Shown in pieces: positions 18,410 through 26,795 of a stretch of 62,380 bases of DNA. This DNA is from CAXSDR01 sp964236445 (lineage in GTDB: Bacteria; Actinomycetota; Actinomycetes; Motilibacterales; Motilibacteraceae): assembly GCA_964236445.1 (NCBI GenBank), contig CAXSDR010000004.1:1-62380 (forward strand), given 5' to 3'. A model generated the notes under the pieces. The model saw nothing but the letters and a program-made list of their open reading frames with translations. It was not told where the DNA came from and did no database searches. Position 1 is the stretch's first letter; the number at the start of each line of letters is the position of its first letter. The position numbers were made by a program, and so were the translations under genes.

Positions 18410-19015
18410 ACCAGCTCCTTCCGCCGCGCCGGCTCTCACCGTGCCCTCCTCGCCCTCCTCGGGGAGCTTTCCCTGACGTCGAGCGCGTGTCAGACCGCAA
18501 TCTCGTCGGGTGGCTCAGCCACCGGTCCCACCGGACGTCGACCTCTGTGACCCGCGGATCGTCAAGGTCACGCAGTCCCTGCCCGACCTGAGCCGGAGAA
18601 ACAGCCACCCGCTCGACCTTGCGGTCCTCGGGTGCGGGCACCTCGACGTCCACGCCCTGGCCCTGACGCAGGTCCGAGGCCCCTAGCGGTCTGCGCCAGC
18701 TGCCGCGTGCGCAGCCCGCCCCGCGAGTCGTCCAGCGACGGCTTTCGTACGCCCTATGTGGTCTATGCCGCCTCGCTCGGTGTCGCGCTGGCTGCCGAAA
18801 TCTGCTCGACCCAACCGCCGGAGCGACGCGAACTCGCAGTGAAAACAACTTGCAGTGAACACCGCGTCGAGTGTCGCGACTCGCCCGACGCGATGACGAC
18901 GGAGGCGATGACAACCGACCTTCCCGCGGCCGGGGCGGTTCTGTGTCGCATCGATGACTAGAAGTTGACCTTGGCGGGGACGAGGAAGCGAGACCCCCGA
19001 CGAAGGAGATATGTC
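18410..19015. other. 606-bp region without a recognisable gene
   Basis: Several short open frames exist on both strands, but none shows a known motif, good start signal or clean codon bias. A minus-strand stretch around 18500-18680 reads as rather protein-like and could be a gene remnant. I cannot name it. The last 50 bp are the leader of the YegP-like gene, with a TTGACC near 18965 that might be a -35 element. Confidence 0.4.
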
Positions 19016-19195
19016 ATGGCCGGCAAGTTTGTCCTGAAGAAAACCAGCAACGGCAACTTCCACTTCAACCTGCTCGCGTCGAACGGCCAGGTCATCGCCT
19101 CCAGTGAGCAATACACGACCAAGGCGGCCGCGATGAACGGCATAGCATCGGTCAAGAGCAACGCGGCGGACGCGACCGTCGAGGAAGCCGACTAG
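19016..19195 (+). CDS. YegP/DUF1508 family small protein
   Basis: A 59-residue single-repeat member of the DUF1508 (UPF0339) family. The pattern FVLKKTSNGNFHFNLLASNG, then VIASSEQYTTKAAAMNGIASV, is diagnostic. The ATG at 19016 has a strong AAGGAGAT site six bases upstream. The family is widespread and its function is unsettled. It is a lone gene, with the next gene 100 bp downstream having its own ribosome-binding site. Confidence 0.9.
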   Translation: MAGKFVLKKTSNGNFHFNLLASNGQVIASSEQYTTKAAAMNGIASVKSNAADATVEEAD

Positions 19196-19294
19196 GACGT
19201 GTCGCGCTGCCTGCCGGAAAGCGGGCGGGACGGGGGTGGGCGCGGCGCCTCGGGGTAGGCCCGCCCCCATCCGCTCGACGAACCGGAGGCAACC

Positions 19295-21076
19295 GTGCGA
19301 CTGAAGACTTCTGCCCGGGCGGTCCTCGCCCTCACCTTGCCGGCCGCGCTCGGCGCCGGGATGCTCGCGCCCCAGGCCCTGGCAGCAGCACCGCCAGGAA
19401 AGACACCCGTCGCGGTCGGCACCGGCGGCGCGGTGTCCACCGTCGATCCCGATGCCACGCGCATCGGCCTCGATGTCCTGCGACACGGCGGGAATGCCGT
19501 CGACGCAGCCGTGGCCGCGGCCGCCGCGCTGGGCGTGACGGAGCCCTACAGCGCAGGCCTCGGCGGCGGTGGCTACTTCGTCTACTACAACCCGTCGACC
19601 AGGCGAGTCATCACGATCGACGGCCGCGAGAAGGCGCCTGACGCGATGAACGTGCACTCGTTCACCGAGAACGGCGAGGCGATCCCGTTCGACGAAGCCG
19701 TCACCAGCGGTCTGTCCGTCGGCGTCCCCGGCACTCCCGCGACGTGGGACCTCGCCCTGAAGCAGTTCGGACGTCGCACACTGGCCCAGGTCCTCGACGG
19801 ACCGGCAAGGCTGGCGCAGCAAGGGTTCGTCGTCGACACGACGTTCAAGCAGCAGACCACGGACAACGCCGCGCGGTTCGCGACGTTCCCCGCGACCCGC
19901 CGGCTGTTCCTGCCCGGTGGGAAGCCGCCTCCCGTCGGCACGGTGCTGCGCAACCCCGACCTCGCCGCGACCTACCGCGAGATCAGCCGTCTCGGCATGA
20001 ACGTCTTCTACACCGGCGACGTCGGCCGCGATGTGGCCGGTGCGGCACGCCGCCCCCAGGTCGTCGCCGGCAGCACCCGCACGGTGCGCCCGGGACTCCT
20101 GACCGTGCGCGACCTCGCGAACTACTCCGCACGACTGCAGGCACCCACCCACGTCCGTTATCGCGACCGCGACGTCTACAGCATGGGCCCGTCCTCCAGT
20201 GGTGGCACGACCGTCGGCGAGGCGCTGAACATCCTCGAGCGCTCCGACCTCGCTTCGCTGACCCACACCCAGGCCATGCACCGCTATCTCGAGGCGAGTG
20301 CCATCGCCTTCGCCGATCGCAACCGCTGGGTCGGAGACCCGCGCTACGTCGACGTGCCGGCCGGTCAGCTGCTCTCGCAGGCCTACGCCGATGAGCGAGC
20401 CTGCCTGATCGATCCCTCTCGTGCACTGCCCAAGCCGATCGCTGCCGGCTCGCCCGACGGGACGTACGCCGGCTGCCCGGTGGGAGGACCCGCCGCGCCG
20501 ACCGCCCATGAAGGAACGTCGACAACGAGTCTCGTGACGGCCGACAAGTGGGGGGGCGTGGTGTCCTACACGCTGACGATCGAGCAGACCGGTGGCTCTG
20601 GCATCGTGGTGCCCAACCGCGGTTTCCTGCTCAACAACGAGCTGACGGACTTCAACTTCACTGATACGCAAGGCGGTTCCGATCCCAACCTGCCGGCGCC
20701 GGGCAAGCGGCCGCGCAGCTCCATCTCGCCGACGATCGTGCTCGCGGGTGGTCGACCGGTCCTCGCGGTGGGGTCGCCCGGCGGCGCGACGATCATCACG
20801 ACGGTGCTGCAGACGCTGATCGGCCGGTTGGACCTCGGTCTCACGCTTCCGCAGGCGATCGCGGCACCACGCGCGAGTTCTCGCAACGGGGTCGTGCAGG
20901 CCGAGCCCGCCTTCGACACCGCGCCGCTCATCGCTCTCGGCCACACGTTCTCCTCGACGCCCGAGATCGGCGCTGCCGTCGGGCTCGAGGTGCTTCGCGG
21001 TGGCAAGGTCCTCGCGGCAGCCGAGCCGGTGCGGCGGGGCGGCGGAAGTGCCGGCGTGGTGCGACGCACGGGCTGA
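19295..21076 (+). CDS. ggt: Secreted gamma-glutamyltransferase
   Basis: A 593-residue exported enzyme of the Ntn-hydrolase superfamily, which cleaves or transfers gamma-glutamyl groups from glutathione-like substrates. The signal peptide covers about residues 1-31. The large-subunit part contains GGNAVDAAVA and GLGGGGYF. The self-cleavage site lies in EGTSTTSLV near residue 410, where the Thr of the TTS motif would be the new N-terminal nucleophile. The small subunit follows with GGSGIVVPNRGFLLNNELTDF and VGSPGGATI. The GTG start has GGAGG five bases upstream. The length is normal. Known relatives act outside the membrane; the physiological substrate here is not known. Confidence 0.93.
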   Translation: MRLKTSARAVLALTLPAALGAGMLAPQALAAAPPGKTPVAVGTGGAVSTVDPDATRIGLDVLRHGGNAVDAAVAAAAALGVTEPYSAGLGGGGYFVYYNPSTRRVITIDGREKAPDAMNVHSFTENGEAIPFDEAVTSGLSVGVPGTPATWDLALKQFGRRTLAQVLDGPARLAQQGFVVDTTFKQQTTDNAARFATFPATRRLFLPGGKPPPVGTVLRNPDLAATYREISRLGMNVFYTGDVGRDVAGAARRPQVVAGSTRTVRPGLLTVRDLANYSARLQAPTHVRYRDRDVYSMGPSSSGGTTVGEALNILERSDLASLTHTQAMHRYLEASAIAFADRNRWVGDPRYVDVPAGQLLSQAYADERACLIDPSRALPKPIAAGSPDGTYAGCPVGGPAAPTAHEGTSTTSLVTADKWGGVVSYTLTIEQTGGSGIVVPNRGFLLNNELTDFNFTDTQGGSDPNLPAPGKRPRSSISPTIVLAGGRPVLAVGSPGGATIITTVLQTLIGRLDLGLTLPQAIAAPRASSRNGVVQAEPAFDTAPLIALGHTFSSTPEIGAAVGLEVLRGGKVLAAAEPVRRGGGSAGVVRRTG

Positions 21077-21115
21077 GCGGGCCGTCCTCGTCGCGAGGCG
21101 GATGTCCCATCGCGG

Positions 21116-21152
21116 CAACGGCCGGGAACCTGAGTCAGGTTCCCGGCCGTTG
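21116..21152. terminator. Bidirectional terminator between ggt and the GH30 gene
   Basis: An 18-bp perfectly self-complementary arm starting CAACGGCCGGGAACC, with only a few bases at the turn, is centred on 21134. It lies between two convergent genes and can serve both. Confidence 0.9.
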
Positions 21153-21190
21153 CGTCATTGCGCCCGCAGATGGCGGGTTGGGCGAGGTTG

Positions 21191-23584
21191 CTAAGCCGTC
21201 TTCGTGAGCGTGAAGTCGTCGAAGCCCGCCCATTGGTTGCCGGTCGACTTGCTGTAGGCGCCGATCTCGATCGAGCCGTTCGTCACGACGACGCCGCTGA
21301 TCGTGTACTGCGCCCAGCTGCTCACTGAGCCCGAGCCGATCTCCGCCGTACGGTCGGCGCCGCCATAGTTGCGGGCGAAGATGCGTACGGCAGACTGCCC
21401 GCCACCGGACTTGACCCACGCGGTCACCGTGTAGCTGCCGTTGGCCACGGCCTTGGTCTGCCACTCCGACTGCTCCGCCGAGGTGGTGGACCAGTGCGTG
21501 GCCTTGCTCGTGCCCGAGTGCGGCCCATCGGTGTCGACTGTCGCGGAGGAACGCGAGCCGGTGTAGGACTCCGTCCAGCCGGTCAGCCCCGACTCGAAGC
21601 CCGGGTTGGTGAGCGCGACGGCACCAGTTGTGCCGGACCCCGTGCTCTGCGTCGTACCGTTCCAGATCTGGCCAACGCTCGTCGAGCAGTCCAACAGCTG
21701 GAGCTGCGTGCCGTTCACTGTCGTGGCGCCCGGGTCGTCGAGGCAGCGACCGGAGACCGGATTGCGGTATCCGTTGCCATAGACCTCCCATACCTGGTTG
21801 GTGGTGGAGTGGCAGTCATAGAGCTGGACCTTGCTGCCGTTGCCCGTGCCGTAGCCGATGACGTCGAGGCACCTGCCGAGGGTGCGCAGGCTGCCGTCGG
21901 AGTAGGTCGTCCACTTCTGGTCGAGGGCCGTGCTGATGCAGTCCCAGAGCTGGACCTTCGCCTCGTTGACGCCGTTGTCGTCGCCTGCCACATCGATGCA
22001 CTTGTTGGCGAGCCCGGACTTCGGCACGGTGGTCGCGCCCGCGGTCGGGCCGGAGGCGACGGTCGTGCTGTTCGCGCCGGCCCACAGGTAGGTGCCCACG
22101 GTCTTGAACGGCAGGGTGGCGGCGATCTGCTCGCTGCCCACCTTCAACGTGAAGGCCTGGTCGGACGTCGTCTGGTTGACCACGACGACCACCAGCGTGC
22201 CGTCAGGATTCAGGAAGGCGACATTCGTGACCTGTCCGGTCGAGCCGTAGCCGGTGTTGACGCGACGAGCACCCGGCTTCAGGAACTTGCTGAACTGCGC
22301 GATGATGTTGATGTCCGGCGTGGCCCAGAACGTGTCGGGGCTGCTCGGGCTCTGAATGAGCATGCTCGGGTCAGGCGAGCCGGTCCAGCGCTCCGGTGAG
22401 CGGTTCTGGTCGAGCATCGAGACCCAGCCCTCATACATCGTCGACCAGTTGCGCAGATACTGCACGATGCGATCGGCGCCCTGAGTTCCCCAGACTGCTC
22501 GCTCGGTCATCGCGACGTCCTTGTCGGGGTAGGCGTTGTGCACGTCCGTCATCGCCGACGGGTCACCGCCGTAGTCGTGGAACGCGAACCCGTCGACGGA
22601 GCCGTAGGCGTCATTGTGGGCGCTGCTCGTGCCGACCACGCCGGAGGCGTAGCTCATGCCATCACTGAAGTTGTGGTCGAACGCCCAGAGCTTGGGCGCC
22701 AGTGCGTTGTTGGTGAACTCCGTGCGCAGCGCCTTGGAGAGCTGACGTTCCTGGTCGGAGGTGACGATCATGCTTGGATAGTCGGGCGCACCGAACTCCG
22801 GCTCGTTGCCCAGCGTCATTCCATAGATCGGCACGCCCTGCGCTACATACGCCTGCACGGCCTTGCGGTAGTAGGTTGCGAGCTGCGGGATGTAGGTCGT
22901 GTTGAGGTAGCCACCGATGAGGCTGTTGTTCGACTTCATCCACGTCGGTGCGCTCCATGCACTGGCGAAAATCTTGATGCTCGGGTTGATGGCGATCGCC
23001 TGCTTCAGGACATCCACGATGTGGTAGTCGATGTCGCGTTGGATCGAGAAGCGCGTCATGCCGGTGTCGACCGCGCCGTCGTCATAGCTGTAGAAGTCGT
23101 GCGACGTGAAGTCCGAGGTGCCGAAGGAGATACGGATGACGTTGAAGCCCGCCCCGGTGCTCGGATCGACCAGCTGGCGCAGCGCGCGGTCGCGACCTGC
23201 AACGCTCATGCGCGACAGGTTGTAGATGGTCGACTCCTCGAGCGACGAGCCGACGCCGAGCAGCGCTTGATACTGCTGCGTGGTGTTGACGTCGATCGTG
23301 GCGGAGGCGCCGGCGGCCGTCACGGCCACATCCCCCTGGCGGGACAGCTTGAATGGGGTGTTGTCCAGCCCGGTCTGCGGGTCGGAGAACCAGTTGCCGT
23401 TCGCCGGGCTGAAACCCGCCGCGCGGGACTCGGAGCTCCAGTAGACCTGCACGGTGCTGGCACCGGCCGAAGCGGGCTGCTGCGACGTCGCGCCGACGAG
23501 GCCGCCGGCCGCGACGACCGCAAGAACCGCGGAGCTCGCCTTCCATCGTTTGCCCGCCCTGCGCGGGGGATCGAGAACGTTCAC
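21191..23584 (-). CDS. Secreted GH30 glycoside hydrolase with ricin-type lectin and C-terminal carbohydrate-binding domains
   Basis: A 797-residue exported enzyme. Signal peptide: about residues 1-41. The catalytic domain (about 45-490) is family 30: LGVGSSLEESTIYNLSRM, RISFGTSDF, the acid/base Glu in LGNEPE, and the nucleophile Glu in MTERAVWG, followed by the beta domain with LVVVVVNQTTSDQAFTL. A ricin B-type beta-trefoil follows (about 505-640), with repeats containing C-x-D and Q-x-W. After a short Gly/Thr linker comes a jelly-roll domain starting NPGFESGLTGW. Likely substrates are beta-linked glucans or related polysaccharides; which one cannot be decided. The GTG start has AAGGAG upstream. 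Confidence 0.9.
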   Translation of the reverse strand: MNVLDPPRRAGKRWKASSAVLAVVAAGGLVGATSQQPASAGASTVQVYWSSESRAAGFSPANGNWFSDPQTGLDNTPFKLSRQGDVAVTAAGASATIDVNTTQQYQALLGVGSSLEESTIYNLSRMSVAGRDRALRQLVDPSTGAGFNVIRISFGTSDFTSHDFYSYDDGAVDTGMTRFSIQRDIDYHIVDVLKQAIAINPSIKIFASAWSAPTWMKSNNSLIGGYLNTTYIPQLATYYRKAVQAYVAQGVPIYGMTLGNEPEFGAPDYPSMIVTSDQERQLSKALRTEFTNNALAPKLWAFDHNFSDGMSYASGVVGTSSAHNDAYGSVDGFAFHDYGGDPSAMTDVHNAYPDKDVAMTERAVWGTQGADRIVQYLRNWSTMYEGWVSMLDQNRSPERWTGSPDPSMLIQSPSSPDTFWATPDINIIAQFSKFLKPGARRVNTGYGSTGQVTNVAFLNPDGTLVVVVVNQTTSDQAFTLKVGSEQIAATLPFKTVGTYLWAGANSTTVASGPTAGATTVPKSGLANKCIDVAGDDNGVNEAKVQLWDCISTALDQKWTTYSDGSLRTLGRCLDVIGYGTGNGSKVQLYDCHSTTNQVWEVYGNGYRNPVSGRCLDDPGATTVNGTQLQLLDCSTSVGQIWNGTTQSTGSGTTGAVALTNPGFESGLTGWTESYTGSRSSATVDTDGPHSGTSKATHWSTTSAEQSEWQTKAVANGSYTVTAWVKSGGGQSAVRIFARNYGGADRTAEIGSGSVSSWAQYTISGVVVTNGSIEIGAYSKSTGNQWAGFDDFTLTKTA

Positions 23585-23800
23585 AAGAACTCCTTCATGG
23601 CGCGCGCCGTCGATGGCGCCCGTGGGGGTGTGACTGAAGGAAAGCGCGCCAAAGACCTGCAGAGTGCGGCAACAGGGCTTTGCCGCGCCCTGTGACAGCC
23701 ATTCGGCGCACGGCCCGGGAACAACGGCTCAACCGGCTCCGGGACCAAGTGCAGGGGCCGTCATACCCTGCTTCCGCTGCGAACATCTGACCACCACCGG

Positions 23801-24319
23801 TCAGACGTCGCCGCGCACCACTGAATACATCACCTGATCATGCCATGCACCGGAGCGCCACTGCGCTTGGCGGATGACCCCTTCACGCTGAAAGCCGGCC
23901 GCCTCGAGTGCGTGCTGCTCGCCAGTGTTCTGCAGGTCGGTATAGGCCTGCACGCGCTGCACGACAGAGTGCGCTAACAGATAGGTCACCAGCTGGCGCT
24001 GTGCGGTTCGTCCCACGCCCCGCCCTCGGAACGTTGGTCGCAGCGCGATCGCGATGGTCCAACACCACGACGTCTCGGCTCGGCCCCACAGCGAGCGGAA
24101 CCACTCGACGCTACCCGCGAGTTCCTCTCCTTCGAAGACGCCCAGGATCCCGCCCTCAGCCGTGAGGAGCTCGTCGTCGGCCGCCTTCTGGCGAAGCCGT
24201 TTCGGTGAGGTGAATCCGAACCACTGGAACGGTCCCGTGCCTTCCGCGGTTTCGCGGTCGCTCAGCAGGATCTCGACCCCGCTGGTGTTGAGGGGACGCA
24301 AGTCGACAGAACTCGGCAT
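23801..24319 (-). CDS. GNAT-family N-acetyltransferase
   Basis: A 172-residue acetyltransferase of the RimJ/RimL-like group. The acetyl-CoA loop is in ALRPTFRGRGVGRTAQRQLV, followed by ARG-type helices and NTGEQHALEAAGFQREGV near the C-terminus. The ATG at 24319 is preferred because a -10-like TATCCT lies six bases upstream with no ribosome-binding site, fitting a leaderless mRNA. A longer start at 24388 is possible. A rare TTA leucine codon lies at 23975-23977, unusual in this GC-rich window. The substrate is unknown. Confidence 0.85.
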   Translation of the reverse strand: MPSSVDLRPLNTSGVEILLSDRETAEGTGPFQWFGFTSPKRLRQKAADDELLTAEGGILGVFEGEELAGSVEWFRSLWGRAETSWCWTIAIALRPTFRGRGVGRTAQRQLVTYLLAHSVVQRVQAYTDLQNTGEQHALEAAGFQREGVIRQAQWRSGAWHDQVMYSVVRGDV

Positions 24320-24412
24320 CAGGCCAGGATAGGAGACGTCGGGTTCACGCGTCACTGGGGCAGCGCTGACGACAGACTTGCCCGACATGCGGCGTCCACG
24401 CCTGTCTGGTTC

Positions 24413-24814
24413 TTACAGCGTCCGGCTGCTTTCCGGCCAATGGTCCTCCGGTGGTTGCAGCACGCAGAACTCGTTGCCATCTGGGTCTGTCAGCACGTGC
24501 CAGACCCAGCCGCCTTCGATGATCGGGTCGTCGGTCACCCGAATGGCGCCCGCGAGGACAACACGCTCGGTCTCAGCCGCAAGATCCCTGGTGCGTAAGT
24601 CGATATGCACACGGTTCTTGCCTCGCTTGCGATCCGACACCTTCTGAAGGAGAAGCTCTATGCCGGAGCCGTCCTCAGCGAGCAGGCTCACGTAGGGCGA
24701 ACCCGCAGCGCCAGCGTTGCGATAGCCGAGCACTTCGCTCCAGAACGTCGCCGACCGGTCAAGGTCCGCACAGTCCACCACGATCACGAACTCGCCTCTC
24801 GCGTACGTCTGCAT
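24413..24814 (-). CDS. VOC (glyoxalase/bleomycin-resistance fold) protein
   Basis: A 133-residue single-domain member of the vicinal oxygen chelate superfamily: FVIVVDCADLDRSATFWSEVLGY at the start, HIDLRTRD in the middle and VLTDPDGNEFCVLQPP near the end, giving one His and one Glu of a metal site. Two chains would form the full site. The ATG overlaps the stop of the upstream sulfotransferase (TGATG), so the two are co-translated. Function within this broad superfamily is not assignable. Confidence 0.88.
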   Translation of the reverse strand: MQTYARGEFVIVVDCADLDRSATFWSEVLGYRNAGAAGSPYVSLLAEDGSGIELLLQKVSDRKRGKNRVHIDLRTRDLAAETERVVLAGAIRVTDDPIIEGGWVWHVLTDPDGNEFCVLQPPEDHWPESSRTL

Positions 24815-25512
24815 CACGCACAACTCCTGAGTGACGACACCCGTCGAAGTGCGGTGGCGTTGTCTGTCCGGTTATCGAACCGTGTCCTGATCTCGATCGG
24901 CATCTCGTCTCGATGTGTGCCGACTCGCCCTCGTCGGAAGAAGAGGGGATCCGACTTCTGCAGATCGTCGAAAGTAGGAAGAGTTGCGACGAACCGTCGG
25001 CTTTGAGCCAATCCGAGTCGGTCCATGACGCTGGTGACCACGCGCGTCGCATGCTCAGTCAGCTCCTCGAAAAGAATGATAGTGCGGTCGGCGTCGAGCG
25101 GCGCATCGAGCCAGCTGAGGACGTGCGCACCCCAGCTGCCGCTTCCGCGCCGCTCAGGGCGGTCAACCAGCTCCGCAAGGACCGCCTCGTACATCGTCGG
25201 CTGCCGCTCCGTCATCAGCCTGGCCCAGGACACCGCGGCGTCCCGACCGTCACGGACAAGGCAGATCGCACGATCACCCGTCTCGACGTCACTGTCGTAT
25301 GGCCGGTGCATCTTGACGAAGTGCACCTCGGGTGAGGCGCGTAGCTCGGTCAACGGTGCACGGTCGACGTGGCCGACCAGTTCCTTGCCTACCCGGCTTG
25401 CAACGCCATCGAAGTCGTACACCACGCTGCTGGTCACCCCGAACATCTGGTGCAGCGCGATGCGGAGGAACGTGTTGCCTGACCTGGGATAGGAAGCGAG
25501 CCAGACGATCAT
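24814..25512 (-). CDS. Sulfotransferase
   Basis: A 232-residue protein with the PAPS-binding loop WLASYPRSGNTFLR at the very N-terminus and the second nucleotide-binding region ICLVRDGRDAAVSWARL near residue 85. It probably sulfates a small molecule, lipid or glycan in the cytoplasm. The ATG lies six bases after TAAAGT (a -10-like box) with no ribosome-binding site, so the transcript is probably leaderless. It forms a two-gene operon with the VOC protein. The acceptor is unknown. Confidence 0.88.
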   Translation of the reverse strand: MIVWLASYPRSGNTFLRIALHQMFGVTSSVVYDFDGVASRVGKELVGHVDRAPLTELRASPEVHFVKMHRPYDSDVETGDRAICLVRDGRDAAVSWARLMTERQPTMYEAVLAELVDRPERRGSGSWGAHVLSWLDAPLDADRTIILFEELTEHATRVVTSVMDRLGLAQSRRFVATLPTFDDLQKSDPLFFRRGRVGTHRDEMPIEIRTRFDNRTDNATALRRVSSLRSCA

Positions 25513-25599
25513 CCCGGCACTTTAGGACGTTCAGCAGAACGGCGCGCCTCGGCCACCGCCCCACAGTGAGAACAGCGCATGACGTGAGACCATGCGCCG

Positions 25600-25938
25600 G
25601 TGATCACCCGGTTGCAGGCATCGTCGTGGTGCAAGCTGTTGGCCGTCCTCGGGATCGCCGTCGCCGCCGCGGTGTTCGTGCGCGTGCAGCACGTGCATGA
25701 CCAGACCTGGGAGTGGCGCCTCTCGTCCTCGTCGACGCCTCCGAAGCTGGTCTACGCGCATCGCGACTACCGCCGGAGCGACGATCACTCCACGCCTCCG
25801 AGCGGTGCCGGACTCATCGGTCACGCAGCAGGCGGCGCAGCACTCTTCTCCAAAGTTCTCCCGTCCTATGCGACGACCGTTATCTGGGTCAGGACCACAT
25901 CGGGCTACACGGTCTACGAGCTGATGGGTGGTCCATGA
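25600..25938 (+). CDS. Small membrane-anchored protein of unknown function
   Basis: A 112-residue protein with one hydrophobic segment near residues 11-27 that would act as signal anchor, followed by about 80 polar residues outside the membrane. The GTG start has no evident ribosome-binding site. Its codon pattern supports this strand over the overlapping minus-strand frame. No family recognised. Confidence 0.55.
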   Translation: MITRLQASSWCKLLAVLGIAVAAAVFVRVQHVHDQTWEWRLSSSSTPPKLVYAHRDYRRSDDHSTPPSGAGLIGHAAGGAALFSKVLPSYATTVIWVRTTSGYTVYELMGGP

Positions 25939-26270
25939 CCGCGTCCGCCAACTTCCCGGTTCTCGCGGATTCACGGCCCTCGGTTCGTGGCGTCAGCCAG
26001 TGGCGCGTGACGAGAACGCGGCAGCGCTTTGAGGACGGAGCGACGCGTTGTCCGTCGCCCACAGTCTCACTGTGCTTGCGTGCCGGCACGCGACCGTCCA
26101 CGAGGCTGAGGCGGCAACGAGCGCGAAAACGCCCGGCTGGATAGGCCAACCGGCTGACGCGACCTGTCGTCCGGGTGACCGTCGTGCTCGACACTCTGCG
26201 TGAAGGACGACCGCATCTAACCTCGACCTCGGCACCACATCGGTCACTGGCGGTGAGGGGATCGCGAACC
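25939..26270. other. 332-bp region without a recognisable gene
   Basis: No supported gene. It contains a 14-bp perfect palindrome, GCGTGCCGGCACGC, at 26078-26091, of unknown meaning. The end of the region is the leader of the next gene. Confidence 0.4.
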
Positions 26271-26774
26271 ATGCAGCACTTCTCGACGCACGCGGGAGAC
26301 ATATCGCTCGCTACGGTGGAGGGCATCGCCCTCTTCGTGCTGCGCGGCGAAGGCGTCGTCCCGGCGCCCCGCCCGCGCTGGCTTCCCGCGGGCGTCCCGT
26401 GGACCCGCACGACGACCGGTGAGGTGTTCTCCGGCCTGCAGCTGCGCGCCGACGGGGTGCTGCGGCCGATGGCCCCGGAGATGGCGACGATGCTCCCGCA
26501 GCAGTGGCAGCTGCTCTTGGCCCAGGCCGAGACGGACCTTCCGGAGGGGGCGGTCCTGCGCTCAGGCGTGTTGACGACCGGGCCCGACACGGCATTCGTC
26601 GACTACGACGCCGACCTCATGCAGTGGGTCGGTGCCTGGACGGTCGGTCGTGAGCAGCGCGTCGGCCTCCGGCGTGCCACGTGGACGATCCAGGCGCACC
26701 CGCGTCGTCACGAGCGGCTGCGTGGTGTGCAGCGGGCTCACATTCCCCTACGCACGCTACGCATCGCGTCCTGA
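26271..26774 (+). CDS. Protein of unknown function
   Basis: A 167-residue soluble protein. The ATG at 26271 has GAGGGG about ten bases upstream and is preferred over a start at 26175. It is rich in Leu, Arg and Trp, with no signal peptide, membrane segment or known motif. It ends 21 bp before the convergent ppc gene. A real gene is likely from length and codon bias, but no function is offered. Confidence 0.6.
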   Translation: MQHFSTHAGDISLATVEGIALFVLRGEGVVPAPRPRWLPAGVPWTRTTTGEVFSGLQLRADGVLRPMAPEMATMLPQQWQLLLAQAETDLPEGAVLRSGVLTTGPDTAFVDYDADLMQWVGAWTVGREQRVGLRRATWTIQAHPRRHERLRGVQRAHIPLRTLRIAS

Positions 26775-26795
26775 CCCGGTCGAGTCGCTGCTCGG

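Noticed and set aside
18632..18961. A 109-codon plus-strand open frame between GH15 and yegP
   Set aside because: No start signal, no family, and several frames of similar length overlap on both strands. It is left as unassigned sequence.
18683..21118. An 811-codon minus-strand open frame over ggt
   Set aside because: Its sequence is an Arg/Gly/Val-rich shadow of the ggt codons; ggt has all family motifs, a signal peptide and a ribosome-binding site.
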